A stretch of DNA of 64,000 nt from Tetracladium setigerum (lineage: Eukaryota > Ascomycota > Leotiomycetes > Helotiales): assembly GCA_031472005.1 (NCBI GenBank), contig PZJY01000003.1, forward strand, positions 2,232,001-2,296,000. The letters run 5' to 3'. The translations under genes and the position numbers were made by a program. Of the stretch, positions 1 through 11,733 are shown one piece after another (within the stretch, counting starts at the first letter, position 1; every line of letters starts with the position of its first letter). The notes beneath the pieces were generated by a model. That model was not told the origin of the DNA. It ran no database searches and saw nothing but the letters and a program-made list of their open reading frames with translations.

Positions 1-1668
1 ACATCGGTGGTGTCTTGACTCTCCCAGCTTTCAAACATGCGTTTGGATTCGATGGGATGACGACGGCAGAACTGGATGTGAGGAAAGGTGATATTGCAGC
101 GATGGGTAAGCCTTTCAGCCACAACTATTAAGCTTTTTCTAACCCGTTTCACAGTCGCTGCTGGTGCCGCCTTCGGTGCTCTCTGTGGTGCGCCGATTGC
201 CGATTACTGGGGACGAAAGACTGCCCTCCTCACCTATGGTATCGTTTTCCTTGTTGGTGCAGCCATGCAAGAAATCCCTCAATATGGTGTCTTCCTCGCT
301 GGTAGATTCATCGGCGGTCTCGGTGTAGGAGCAACATCAGCTCTCACACCCACCTTCCTCTCTGAATGGTCTCCAAAGTCTATTCGTGGATCTATCACAG
401 CTCTATACAACGTCGCCATCATCACTGCTCTCGCTCTTGCTTTCTGGATCAACTACGGTGTTGCTAAGTGGTCATACGACAAGAAGAACCACTCCAACCG
501 ACAATGGCAAACTTCTCTCGGTATCCAGATTATCCCTGGTTTTCTTTTCGTTGGTCTCGTTGCCTTTGCTCCAGAAAGTGCCCGATACCTCGTCAGCCAC
601 AACAAGCGAGAGGAGGGTCTCAAGAACCTCTGCAAAATTCGAGGCCTTCCAGCCGATCATCCTTACGTCCACACCGAATACAGTGAGATCTGCGCTCAGG
701 TTGACGCCGAACAAGAGATCAAATCCGGCCATTCCATCAAGCAAGTATTCATCGACATCTTCGGCAATGCAAGCAACCGCCGTCGTCTGACTATGGCTGT
801 CACCCTCTTCGTCTTCCACAAACTCACCGGTACTGACTCCATCAACTACTTCGCTCCCGCAGTATTCAAGAGCATCGGTGTCAAGGGCACGACCGCTCCT
901 CTCCTCACAACAGGTGTTTATGGTATCGTCAAGCTCTGCGCAACACTCATCTACATCACCTTCGTCATTGACCGTGTCGGTCGTCGTCTTCCGCTCATGA
1001 TTGGCGCTGCTATTCAAGGCTCAGCAATGATGTATATCGGTCTCTACACTCGCTTCGCCGACCCCGCCGCCTACACTGGCGAGGGTGTCCCCGCTGGTGG
1101 AATCGTCGGTATTATTTGGATCTACATGTACAGTGTCGGTTGGTCATTTGGTCACTCTATCGTTCCTTATGTTACCGCGGCCGAGATCTTCCCACCTAGA
1201 ATCCGATCCACATGTGTTGGTTTCTGTTTGTTCGCCAACTGGTAAGCTAACCCCTCGCTTAGCCTCCCCTTCCCCAAACTCCCCCGTCTCAACATTCAAC
1301 CATCAAGACACAACTCACTAACAACCCATCTTAGGATTATGAACTATGGTATTACAAAAGCCACTCCTCTCATGATGACACACATGGGCTACGGCACCTT
1401 CCTCTTCTTCGGTGTCTCCACCTACATCGGTGTCATCTGGATTTACTTCTGCCTTCCCGAGCTCAAGGGCCGCTCGATCGAATCCATGGATGACTTGTTC
1501 ACCCGCTCGCTCTGGACAATGTGGAAGCACGCTTACCCCACGGAAGAGGAGAAGGTGCGCTCGGGTGTTCAAGATGAGACTCATGGTTCAGCGAAGCAGG
1601 TGACCTATGACGAGGAAGATTCCACGAAGGGCGCTGAAGTTGTGCACCAGGAGAAGAGGGTTTTGTAA
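1..1668 (+). CDS. MFS sugar transporter (quinate/hexose type), 5' partial
   Basis: Plasma-membrane proton-linked sugar carrier of the major facilitator superfamily, sugar-porter branch; the substrate cannot be told from sequence. Exons are <1..105, 155..1241 and 1335..1668, with introns of 49 nt (106–154) and 93 nt (1242–1334). The reading frame enters from the left edge as IGGVLTLPAFKHAFG, so the start codon, the cytoplasmic N-terminus and most of TM1 lie outside the window. Visible sugar-porter marks are IADYWGRK after TM2, PESARYL at the end of TM6, VIDRVGRRLP in the second half and PELKGRS after TM12. The tail is short and acidic, ending in EKRVL. There is no frame damage. A quinate permease is the main alternative within the same family. 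Confidence 0.9.
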
Positions 1669-2849
1669 TTAAGCTTCTTATATAAGTAAAGAAGTAGTAG
1701 GAGGAGTGTGGGAAGAAAGGAAATGGAAACGATTGTGAAATGATTGTGTAGATGAACGGAGTTTTGGTGGTTTTTTATTTGGCGCCAACTAGCTATCTAT
1801 CTTAGTCATTAACTTGAATAGAAGAATTAGAAGCAAAATGTAGAAATTATATATTTAAATCATTCAGTTTGATTTGATTTTGTTATTCTGGTGTTGTTGA
1901 TCTTATGTTTTCCTCGCCTTCTTCTTCTTTCTCGCAGCCCGGAAGGAATGTACGGCAGAGTACCCTTTTCTTTCACGAATCGAAAATGCAGTGTATGATT
2001 TAAGATTTTCAGATAGGTCAGTGGTTTAATACCTACAAGTCATTACATAAAGGTACCTATTAAGCAGCAAGAGTAGTGTGAAAGTGTGTGACAAAGCAGC
2101 TCAAAACAAGTAACCATACACTCGACACCGATTAACGGCATACTAGCTTATTGCATAATCACTTCAGCTACCATTCCTATACATAAATATAATCTCAATC
2201 AAATAGCAAAACTTTTTGAAGAGAAAAGGAGAGCGCGCGGTCTTATTTGGAAGATGTTAGAAATCTGAAGTGGAAACCCGACTGTCACGTGACCTTCGGG
2301 TTTTCGGAATCACTCAGTAATTATACTACACAGAAGCAACGAACAAATGCAAGAAGGAGCACCAAGGAGTTATATATCCATCACAGTGGCTTTAAAACGC
2401 AGCAGTACTAGGAGTAGCCTCGATAATTATCTATCACGTCCTTCCCATCACCGTGCCTGTTCACATCTCATCCTGTTAGTGTTGTGAGTCTCGCTCCGTT
2501 CCCACAACACCCAAAAAGGATAAAAAAGATAAAAGTAATCATCAAAAACTCACTTATTCAATTCTTTTTTATATACCTAATATAAAATCCAAATTTCTAA
2601 ACATCTATCACCCCACCCTTCCTGCTCCCTCGTCCCCTTCCCCTCCTCCCAATCCACCTCTCCCACCACGACGACGACTCCTCTACTCTACTATTCTCCA
2701 CAATGACTCCTCTTCCATCAGAAGTCCTCCTCTCTACGACCCCCAGACTACTCTCCCCCCTCTACCTACCCTCCCATTCCCATTCCCACTCCCACTCCCG
2801 ACTCCCTCATCCATCATAACCTCGACAATCGTTAACTCACTCCCTGGCC
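1669..2849. other. Intergenic, no gene seen
   Basis: Region between the sugar-transporter stop and the CorA-like gene stop. It holds AT-rich 3' flank, then a CT-rich stretch (about 2600–2800) with CCCATT/CCCACT repeats near 2771–2800. A 40-codon ORF begins at the ATG at 2702, but its composition is repeat-like and I do not call it a gene. Confidence 0.6.
2285..2292. promoter_or_regulatory. TCACGTGA palindrome (bHLH/CPF1-type site)
   Basis: Perfect 8-bp palindrome TCACGTGA. CACGTG is the known core bound by fungal bHLH factors. It lies in the spacer downstream of two convergent genes, so no target gene is obvious. Function is inference only. Confidence 0.3.
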
Positions 2850-5704
2850 TCACCTGACCACCAGACGCTCCATTACCATTCCCATTCCCATTGCCTGCTT
2901 TCTTCCTCCCCTTCCCCTCTCACTATCACCGTCTTCAATTTTGACTCGAAAGACCGAATTTGATCTTGATGTCGCAAATGGTGCTGCTGCTGCTGCTTGT
3001 GTCGTTGACGCTGAGGTAGGACGTGGTGATGAAGGTGGTGGCGGTGGTGAACTGAGTGGTTTAATCTGCTCTTGGCGCTTTTGAATCGCTATGCTAGCTG
3101 ATAGCGAGCGTTTGTTGGGTTTGAGCCGCTGTGGTGCTGTGATTTTTGAAAATTTATTGTTAGCTTGCCATGCTCGCCTTTTATAAAACTTTGCGCGTCA
3201 TCTTTGTTTCGGGGGTATGGGGTGGGAGAACATACCAGGATGATCCAGCACACCATCAGTATCGTTCCCATCGTCAAAACTATTATTCTCTTGCCCCTCC
3301 TCTTTGGCAACTCTCTTCCTCCCAAATCTATCTCTGTCAAAAATCCACGATATTATATGCGCATACTTGCTTCTCCAAAAGGCCATTCCTTGCGTGGTAT
3401 TCAGGGAGCCGATGAGGAAAAAGAAGGGTACGCAGACGGTTGTCATTACGATTGCAAAGTCGAGGAAACCTTCCGATGGCATGTTACTCATTCCGAAGAC
3501 CGAGGTGACGAATGTGAGAGGGAGGAAGAATATGGATACCTATAATTTTACTCTTCTTTAGCTTTGCTCTCCTTCAATATAATCATCGTTGTTTTGGGGG
3601 ATTGTATGTAAAAACTGCCGGCACTTACCAATGTAAGTAACTTGATATTATGCCCCTGCAAAATCGTCACTTCACTCAACTCAACACTCTTCCTACTCTC
3701 CAACACACTCGTCCCACTGAACAACTGGTCCCTCAATGTCCGAATCTCCTTCCTCCTATCATCATTCTCCTCCCACACGACGCCCAACGCTTTAATCTGT
3801 CTGTCAAATTCTTTTTTCAACACTGACATTCGCTTGCGCCAGTAGATGTTGCGCGAGGAGTCTTCCTCTAGCATGGGGAAGATGGAGCGGTGCTTGCCTT
3901 CCCAGAATTCGGGCGTGAAGGTCGAGTTGCAGGAATCCATGATGTCTTTGATGCAGTTCATCATGATGCCGAGGGATTGATACGCCCAGAAGTAGCGGCG
4001 GGAGTAGGTGAAAGAAGGGTCTTCGAAGAGAAGTTTGTCGCGGAGGTCGCCAGAGAACATAAAATCGGCCTTGTATCTGTTAGTATTCGCCAAAGACCTC
4101 AAGTACCGAAACCACAACAAAGATTGACAATTTTCCAATACCCAAATTTCTCCAATCGGAACATCCATGAATCAACCAACTTTGGGAATAACTGTGCAGT
4201 TCCGTAATGAAAAGAACCATTTTCGTGACTTACCTCCGGCGTGACGAGCTTCGTGATCCGAAAATTGATATCTCTAAATCTCTTCTCAGCATCCTTCAAC
4301 TCCGCAAGCAGCGTATGCAAAAAGGCCTCAGGGCCATTAACATAATGTTTCGAGCTATCATGACTATCCATCGAATGCTTATGGTCGGGATAACATTGTA
4401 TATTCAAAACGTTATACTATTAAAAAAAGGAACAGAATCAGCAACGAAATATCTCATAATCTCACAGTCATAAAAGTATGAATATATGGAAATATGGATA
4501 TTTGGGACATACTGGTGCCCATGGGTCATATATAAACCCATGTCTCATCTGAGTCCTTCGAGCCGAATTTTTCAATTTTTTGACATGCCCTCCACTGAGC
4601 GAAAGGGCGACTACAGAAGTACATCGTGAGAGCTCAATGTGATTTGCAAATTTCTTCTTTTGCTTCTCCGCTCTATCGGTGCGTTGCCAGGGCATAGGTT
4701 GGGCTTCTTCGCCAACAATGGTATAATAATCAAATCTAAAGATGAAGGATCGTTGCTGTCTCTCATCTTCCTTGAATGCTCGGCTGGCCATTTGTGCCTG
4801 GTAATTTAAAAGTTAACTTATGTCTCTTTTCAATTATTTTGGTATGGGTCAAATGTACATTCGATGCACCCTCCTCCACGAGACACGTAAAAATCTCATC
4901 CATGTCAAAATCTCGGTTCATGGTTAGATGGAGAGCTCCAAAAATTAGTGGTGAGGGCTCTCGAACAACGGTGATCCGACCAGATGCCATTCGGGCTTCT
5001 GGATTGGAGTTCAAGTCTTGAATTACTTGCCAAATAGCAGAGTCAATTGACGTCGTCCCCGGCTTCACCACCTCCCACCTCGAAAGTGGCGCTCCATCTT
5101 TGTCCACATCAAAAACCGAATAATGCGAATTATGCCATTTCTCCTCGCGGGGATATTCATGAAACAAGCCCGGGTGTTTAAGCCTCCCATTCCTCACGAC
5201 AGATCGCAGCAAGATTTCACCAGCCTCATTGAACTTATATGTCTTCAAGTGCTGCCTTAGATCCTCCAGGTCGAAAGAGTATGGCGGGAGAGGCTGCTGA
5301 ACATATAGATCCCCGTCAATATCACTCTCGACATCGCTATCCCCCGTGTACACCGAACTGTAGAATGTGCCGGCTCTGCGAAGAGGTTTGTCGAGGTCGA
5401 CTTCGGTGGATCGTCTTCGTCTTCTGGAAGGTGTTCGTGAAGGTGGCGATAGTGGGGGAACAAGTGTGAGATGTGCTGGGCTTGGTATGGGAATGGTTAA
5501 GGCGGGAGTCGGCGAGGAGGAGGAAATCGCATTCGAGTAGTTGGAGTTGGAGTTCGCTTGGGCATTGGTACCATCGCTACTAATCTGTCCACTATTGCTG
5601 CTCAGTGCTAGAGCCTCATGAATGAGTCTGAAAGTCTTAATGTAGGCTTGGTGTTGCTCGTCAAGCTTTCTTAGCAGCTCCTCGGTTTGAAGGCTAGTAG
5701 CCAT
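2850..5704 (-). CDS. CorA-like divalent cation transporter
   Basis: Membrane protein of the CorA Mg2+ transporter superfamily, in a fungal branch with a large cytosolic N-terminus. Six exons on the minus strand: 5704..4859, 4797..4513, 4416..4234, 4069..3629, 3539..3236 and 3136..2850, giving 781 aa with all junction phases consistent. The N-terminal ~140 residues are low-complexity and Ser/Pro-rich. The core shows the family blocks NGPEAFLHTLLAE, DKLLFEDPSFTYSRRYFW and QLFSGTSVLESRKSVE. TM1 is around 580–603, followed by FGMSNMP, which replaces the classical GMN loop motif. TM2 is around 614–634. The C-terminal cytosolic tail is Ala/Pro-rich and ends in a Gly/Met repeat. The start MATSLQ was preferred over an in-frame ATG seven codons upstream. 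The position of the stop codon is less certain than the core, because a GTGAGG donor overlaps it. Transported ion is unknown. Confidence 0.85.
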
Positions 5705-7205
5705 AGCTCGGGCCGGACCGTCCAAACACGCTGTGGAATAGAGCTCGCTTGCGTAACCAGCCGGTGGTGGGGGAGGGATTCTGGATAAAGCGGAAGGGAA
5801 GTATAGAAATCCATGGTGGTGAGGGAATGGGCACTAGAAGGAGGGAAGGGTAGAATGTCTTGAGAATGTCTTGGGTTGGATTTCGTAATGAATTTTCGGA
5901 GCATGGATCAGCCCTTGGATTTGCAGGCCGAGGCGTGATATGATGCGCTGCTGCAGAATTTTTGCGATCCTTTGAGACCTGTTTGGAGGTCCACTGGCTC
6001 CGGAGGCCTTGGAGGCCGAGTAGAAGTCACCCGCACCCGCACCCGGCGAGTAAGGTGAGAAAGGGCGAGAAAGTCAACTATCACTCACGAGAGAGACATG
6101 TGATACAAAGGGAGGGAAGAAGGCGGGAAGGAAGGGAGACATTCGATGTCTCGGATGCCTAAGATTGATTTGGGGAGCGAAAGGCAAGAGGGAGTTAGGA
6201 GTTAGTTAGGAGTTAGTTAGTGCATGATATGACACCTTGACCTTCAACGGCAGGAAACTCTGAACTTATTTCGAGCTGGTTCGTGGCGTTTTTGTGGTGG
6301 GATCAACGGTGTTTTAGCGGTCAGCACTACTGTGGGGTAGAAACGTAGAAACCCGCTTATAATTAATTGCTGGCTAAATCCTGGCTAAATTAAATTCCCC
6401 CCCATTTTCGTCTTTCATTTATTCGACGGGGTTGGGTTAGAGGGGCCTGCTGTCGGTTCATGATTCCATTGCGGTGCTCTCCGTCTCATTCTCGTAGGTA
6501 AGAATACGAGGAGACCAATGAGGAAACTGACAAATGAATGACACATCATCATATGGAGGTGTTCTGCATGGCAATGATACGGACTGAGAAAGGAGAAAGG
6601 AAGTAGAAGAAGTGCTGTTGGAACATGTGATAAATAAGAAACGTGATGATACAATTGTTCAAAATATCAATTCGAGAAGGGAGTTCCTCATCCAGCATGC
6701 TACCATTCCACTATCTCATAAAAACAACCTTTCATGCAGTTTGGTCCATGTATCCTTTTCTATACTCATGATACTCTCTTCATTGCAAACTCCTAGTCCT
6801 TCACTTTCCCTAGACCATCCATCCATGCCCATATCCTTCCCTGACGTTTTCTTATAGCAAAGAAGAACATGGCTATTTCCTAGCTAAAGAGTCAGACACA
6901 CGGGATGCTAAGACATCTATACCGCTGTGCATTATTTGGTGCAAGCGAGCGGCGTGACTTGTAGTGATTCATCAACCGTGACGCGTTCACGCAAATCTCC
7001 AGCTCTGACCTTTGACTCCCAACCACTGCTTGTCTTGGCTTTCCTCTGATCAAGCCTTTTCGTATACGAGGTACGGGGTGGTTGGGGTAGAAATAAAGCA
7101 GCATCCAGCGAAGATGGGTGGGTCCCATGCCTCAGTACCAGCTATGCGTGTTTCCGCAGCGTTTCCTTTCATTATTGTTCCGAATTCTAGTTCCCTTCGA
7201 GTATT
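5705..7205. other. Intergenic, no gene seen
   Basis: Upstream region of the CorA-like gene and downstream of the Zn2Cys6 gene. No ORF here has recognisable protein character. It contains a small tandem repeat at 6191–6219 and two copies of CTGGCTAAAT near 6371–6392. Confidence 0.6.
6191..6219. repeat. Short tandem repeat, GGAGTTAGTTA unit
   Basis: Two full copies of GGAGTTAGTTA (6198–6208, 6209–6219) are preceded by a 7-nt partial copy. It lies in the CorA-like upstream region. Confidence 0.8.
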
Positions 7206-8467
7206 CTAAGGCGTACTGATAGCAACTGAAGAGTCCCTAGAATCGTAGGAACCCTCTCCAGCTCCAAAAAGTGCGTCGAAGCCCTCTGGAATAACCATTT
7301 CCTCCTTCCTGCAAAACAGTTCTTGAACCACAAACGGACTAGCAAACCCCAATGGCATGGGCGCATAAAATGGAAAACAGTTATCCAAGAACATAGCTTT
7401 GGTTTCAAGCATCCGGAAAGCGTGTGTAATCTCATCGGTGAACATGATTTCCTGCTGGGGTAGTTGAGAAAGAATAGAGAGTCCGAACTGGATGTGGGCG
7501 AGGGCAGGATCGTGGCGGAATTGCAATGTCTCGAGGGTAATGGTGAGAAGACAGATGATGGATGCTAAGATGGGTTGGTGTATATTGGTAGCAAGAGCAG
7601 CACGGGCGCCTTCGAGAAATTGGCTGTGGTGGATAGAAGAGAGATTGGGATCATGAGCATCGTTCAATTGAGGATCAATGTATTCCGGTGTTGGTGGAGG
7701 ACCTTTACTGAGCATTCTGATGGCGCTAAATGCATGGCCTAGGAAGGAGTGTTGTTTGCACATTTCCACTCTCATAGACGTCCAGTGGGGAAATTCAAGA
7801 ATGCGGCAGAGCTCAAGAGAGGTCTCGATGCAGAAGATTTGTTGTGGAGTGAGCGGCACGTTGAAGGTAGCTGGCGGGGGAGGTGGAGGCGGCGTGGGTA
7901 GGATATTGTTATGTATGTGTTGATGCGTTGAACTCGTTGTTGCTTGGTAGACTTTGGGAAGAATGCGAGAGCGGCCATTTCGTGCTGCTACGCGCTCTTC
8001 GTAGGTGAGTTGCACTTTATAACCTCCACACTCACGACCGAATTTGGTACAGCGATCACAGGCTGGTTTCATCTCATCACATTTTATTCGACGTGCTCTG
8101 TATAGTATGGTCAGCATTGTCACCATGATGATTTATGTCGATAAAGATTTAGCCTTTTGATGCTCGAAGATACCTGGGAGGTGACGTTGGAAATGGATCC
8201 TCCCAGATGGCTGACTGTCATCCGTTCTGGGAAGATGGAGGCGCCGCCTGCCATCCCAACGGCCGGATCAAGCACTTGCTCGATTATAAAAAGAAACGGG
8301 AGACACATTTGAGCACCACTGACTGAGAACTGGAGAAGTTGGCCAACTCACTTGCACGTTACACACCCACTTCGAACTTTGGGCTTGCTTGTCCTAACCC
8401 TTTTGCCCGTTGTCGACAGTGTATCTGATCTCGCGCTTGGGCTTGGAGTTGAAGGAGACGTCGGCAT
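7206..8467 (-). CDS. Zn2Cys6 transcription factor, short C-terminus
   Basis: Nuclear DNA-binding regulator of the fungal binuclear zinc-cluster family. Two exons: 8467..8352 and 8097..7206 (335 aa), split by a 254-nt intron that cuts the zinc cluster. Exon 1 (MPTSPSTPSPSARS…) is too short to stand out as an ORF but supplies the first two cysteines. The joined cluster reads GCVTCKARRIKCDEMKPAC, followed by DRCTKFGREC, giving all six cysteines at about residues 34–61. Next come a Pro-rich linker and a helical middle region of the Fungal_trans_2-like type (LTPQQIFCIETSLELCRI). The protein ends about residue 335, where relatives usually continue for another 100–250 residues, so the C-terminus may be truncated or mis-framed. 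Target genes are unknown. Confidence 0.8.
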
Positions 8468-10142
8468 CTTGAGAGACGAGATCATGTATGTAAGACAGCA
8501 ACTTTGGCCAATATGGAATGTGAGTGAAAGCAGCTCGAGTGGTAATGGCGTGCTCCCGGGGAAAGACAGACAGATATGATGATATATGAAGATGGAAAGA
8601 AGTCGAAGACAGAGAAGGAGGTCGACCGCTTAACAATAACTCCCCCAACACCCCAGGAACGGACTAATAACAAAGCTCCCTCCCCCTCCCCATTCCCACT
8701 ACAGATGATCCCCTGTTACGTGAAGGGCGGCCGTCTATGATTCCCCCCTACTCCCTACTCCCTTGGGAGCTTCTTGAACCCACACCCACTACAGGCTGCA
8801 CACTCACTGCACTCACTGCCACTCAGCCCTATAAGATGTGCAGCGGCCGACCTTCCCAAAGAGAGCAGCTTTACGAGCACCAGCGACCATGATTGGACGG
8901 CGCTTGAGGTTGAATGTGGAAATAGCCAAGTTCTTCGCCATGTTCCATCTAGCGGTCCTGGCAACTTTCTCCGGGGCCCGTGCACAAAATCAACAAAGCC
9001 AGGCGAGGTCGCGCTAGCGCCCCTTTTTCACTGGCGGCGGTGGGCTTCGGTGATGCTCATCTCTCGGAGACTTTTTGTTGGAGACGGCCTTTTGATACGG
9101 AGATGTTCAGCGGCGCTGTACTCATCTCTGACTGCTGACTGGCCAGCAATACGTCCCCGGTCACTTCATCGAATTGCATTCCGAATAGGGCTAGTGCAAT
9201 CTTTTGCGGTGTGCCAATGGAGTAGCGTTGCATTGGGAACAAGTCCACGTCTAGATTTCTACGGAGTAGTCGGGAGGGGACTCATGGGCCAGCTTGACTT
9301 CATAGCTCATAGCAAGAGAATTATCAGGTCCAGGCTTGACCAGGGAGTAGGCGGATGCGCAGAAGTGGAAAGGCGTGCCGTGGATATCCATCATAATCAT
9401 GGAAGCGAAGGAAGCAAAGTGCAATCTCGTCCGGGATTTGAGTCTGTTGAGTTGTCAAGAGGAGTTCTAGGATCCCACGGAGTCGCCGGAGGGCATCCTG
9501 TATTGTTACATGCTCGCTTAAGAAAAACAGGTAACTTGGAATATACCACCATCATAGGTACGTACCGAGCTAGGTAGCGAATAATGGAGTGTATTCAAGC
9601 TAGCCGAAGCCTTGCGACAAGGCTGATCATCTCATCTCTCGAGATCTGTTTGGACTTTCACTCTCGTACTCACAACGAGCAAAATCATCACCATCAGATG
9701 AAACGTACCCAACCTTCGATCCGAGGGCCCGTCTTTTCTTTGACTGCCATCATATGCCACACGGCTGTCTCTGTTTTACGTACAGTCGACATCATCAAGG
9801 TGGGATGGAAGGAATAGACCATTCCAATGGCGGTCGGCATTACGGCCGGTAGATTCCTTGCTCGATGTTCGATGCCATTAAATCCGTGTCCCCCTGCTGT
9901 CTTCTCGACAGTAACTGCAAGTAGCAAATGTCATAATAAGTTGACTTACCTACTCATCCGTCCCAGCAGTTGAGTGAACATCGAGCACGTTCCATGGATA
10001 ACAGAGCCTAACTATCTCGGTAGGACCAACGAATCAACATCAAGCGGCCGCTCAAGGCCAACAGGGATACTCAAGTGCCACATTCCCAGCTGCGCTTCCT
10101 CCCAGGCGACTCGCTACACTCTCCTGCTTGGGACGTATCAAG

Positions 10143-10157
10143 ATTTGGGGTCCAAAA
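10143..10157 (+). repeat. ATTTGGGGTCCAAAA motif, copy 1
   Basis: First of three identical 15-mers. The core TTTGG-GGT-CCAAA is an inverted repeat with a 3-nt centre. The flanks share nothing with the other copies. Confidence 0.75.
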
Positions 10158-10771
10158 CTTCTCCGTGGTATGGCGGACGAAGTGAATGAATGAATGGTAG
10201 GAAATAGCTCTGTGAATATCTCTTCAATGATTCCTATATTATAGATTACTAATCATCTCTGCACCTCACACCGCGAAACATGCATTTTGTGCAGCTTTCC
10301 AGGGGTGGGTTACCTTACGTCTCATCCCTTCGAGCCCTCTAACCGGTCTATCATTCGCGTTCGCGTTGACCCTGCGCCGCCAGCGAAGGGGCGGCGCCAT
10401 CAAGCATGGTTTTGGAAGTTGCCGGTAATAAAATAATGGGCGGCGGTGGGGAATTGGACCGGCGTGCAATTCTTCTTTCCTCGAAGTAGAGTGGGGGAAT
10501 AATGCTTGTTCGTCGGTGTCGGTACACTGGCCGAAGAAAGAATAGACTCGATTCCACTCGAATGATTCCCACTTAAAAAAGAACATAGCCCTCGTTTTCG
10601 CTTAGATTGTCCTTGACATTGTCAATGTTACTGAACTCAAAAGTCTTAAATGCCCTTTTCGCGAGGCGGTCACTGCGGTGAATGCAATAGGATATTATTG
10701 CTTGGCTGGCTCTGCTAAGCTGCTTTGACCCAGCCAGTAGTCAAGGCGAAGGGCCATCATCCCAATTGCAA

Positions 10772-10786
10772 ATTTGGGGTCCAAAA
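10772..10786 (+). repeat. ATTTGGGGTCCAAAA motif, copy 2
   Basis: Second identical copy, same orientation, 629 bp after copy 1, in non-coding sequence. Confidence 0.75.
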
Positions 10787-11075
10787 TAGACGCCCTCGCA
10801 CATCGCATAAGTCGTGCATGGATGCAAGGATCTATTATTGATAGACGCTATTCGGTGTGTTGGGCTGCAGACAACCAACGCAGGGCAGCAGGAGGAGGGA
10901 GTTGACGTGGTGGTTGATGTTGACGTACGTGTAACCGTACCTCACCATTCACATACATCCCGTACATCCATCCGGAATGCGCTGGATCTTGCAGGACGAT
11001 GCACAGCAGACAGAAAAAACAGAAATAGGAAGCTCGCGTGAGAGATTCAAGAAGCCGTCGGCTTGAAAAGACATT

Positions 11076-11090
11076 ATTTGGGGTCCAAAA
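11076..11090 (+). repeat. ATTTGGGGTCCAAAA motif, copy 3
   Basis: Third identical copy, same orientation, 304 bp after copy 2, about 640 bp beyond the 3' end of ASF1. Confidence 0.75.
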
Positions 11091-11733
11091 ATAAAAGAGG
11101 GAGGGCAACAGCCTTGTTTAGACGCTCGTTTGGCCCTCGTACCTGGACGAACCAGTGATCATGTCGAGCTGGTTAAAGTGTCGCGTGAATCGGTAATTGA
11201 AAGAAAGGTGCCATTCTTCGAGGTAGTTTTGGAGACTGCATTCTGCATTGGATGGGGCTGAAGATGCTCTAAATGAAGCCTCGGCCAATTGAGGCTTGTG
11301 AATCGCTGCTGCCATGCGCGGACTGTCTCCTGTTTTAGGAAGCTCATGAATTAGGTATGTTAGGCATCAGGATTTGGGATCGTGTGGTTCAATGAAGACT
11401 TGTATCGAGTTGGTTGAGAACTTGAAGTATTGTGGTCGGCAAAGTCAGCTTTGGGTTCCAAGGGCCTCTGGACAAGACTGGAAGTGACGAGCCGAACACA
11501 CCTCGAGTCTGACTTTGCCTCGGTCAAGGGACAGCATGATGGACAATGGAATTGACTTGTAAGAGAAACTTCTCGTTTGATTGCATTTATCATATTTCTC
11601 GTCTAACCACTCATATCTCGTGCATCATGCATTGTGACCTGCCTACCGAAAAGCAGCTCCTCGAAAAAATGCTCAATGAAAAACCGTCGCTTGCTAGTCT
11701 GCTGGAAGTACTGCTTGCTGCGCTGAAAGATGA

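Larger units (their letters stand above)
8468..11733. other. Gene-poor 3.3-kb region
   Basis: No coding sequence is supported on either strand. The longest ORF (8774–9577, +) has no family motifs, an odd Arg/Ser/His-rich composition and no leader-like upstream. The notable content is three copies of a 15-bp near-palindrome at 10143, 10772 and 11076, listed separately. Confidence 0.55.

Noticed and set aside
8774..9577. 267-codon plus-strand ORF
   Set aside because: No motif, hydrophobic pattern or family resemblance; composition looks like translated non-coding DNA; no leader-like upstream sequence.
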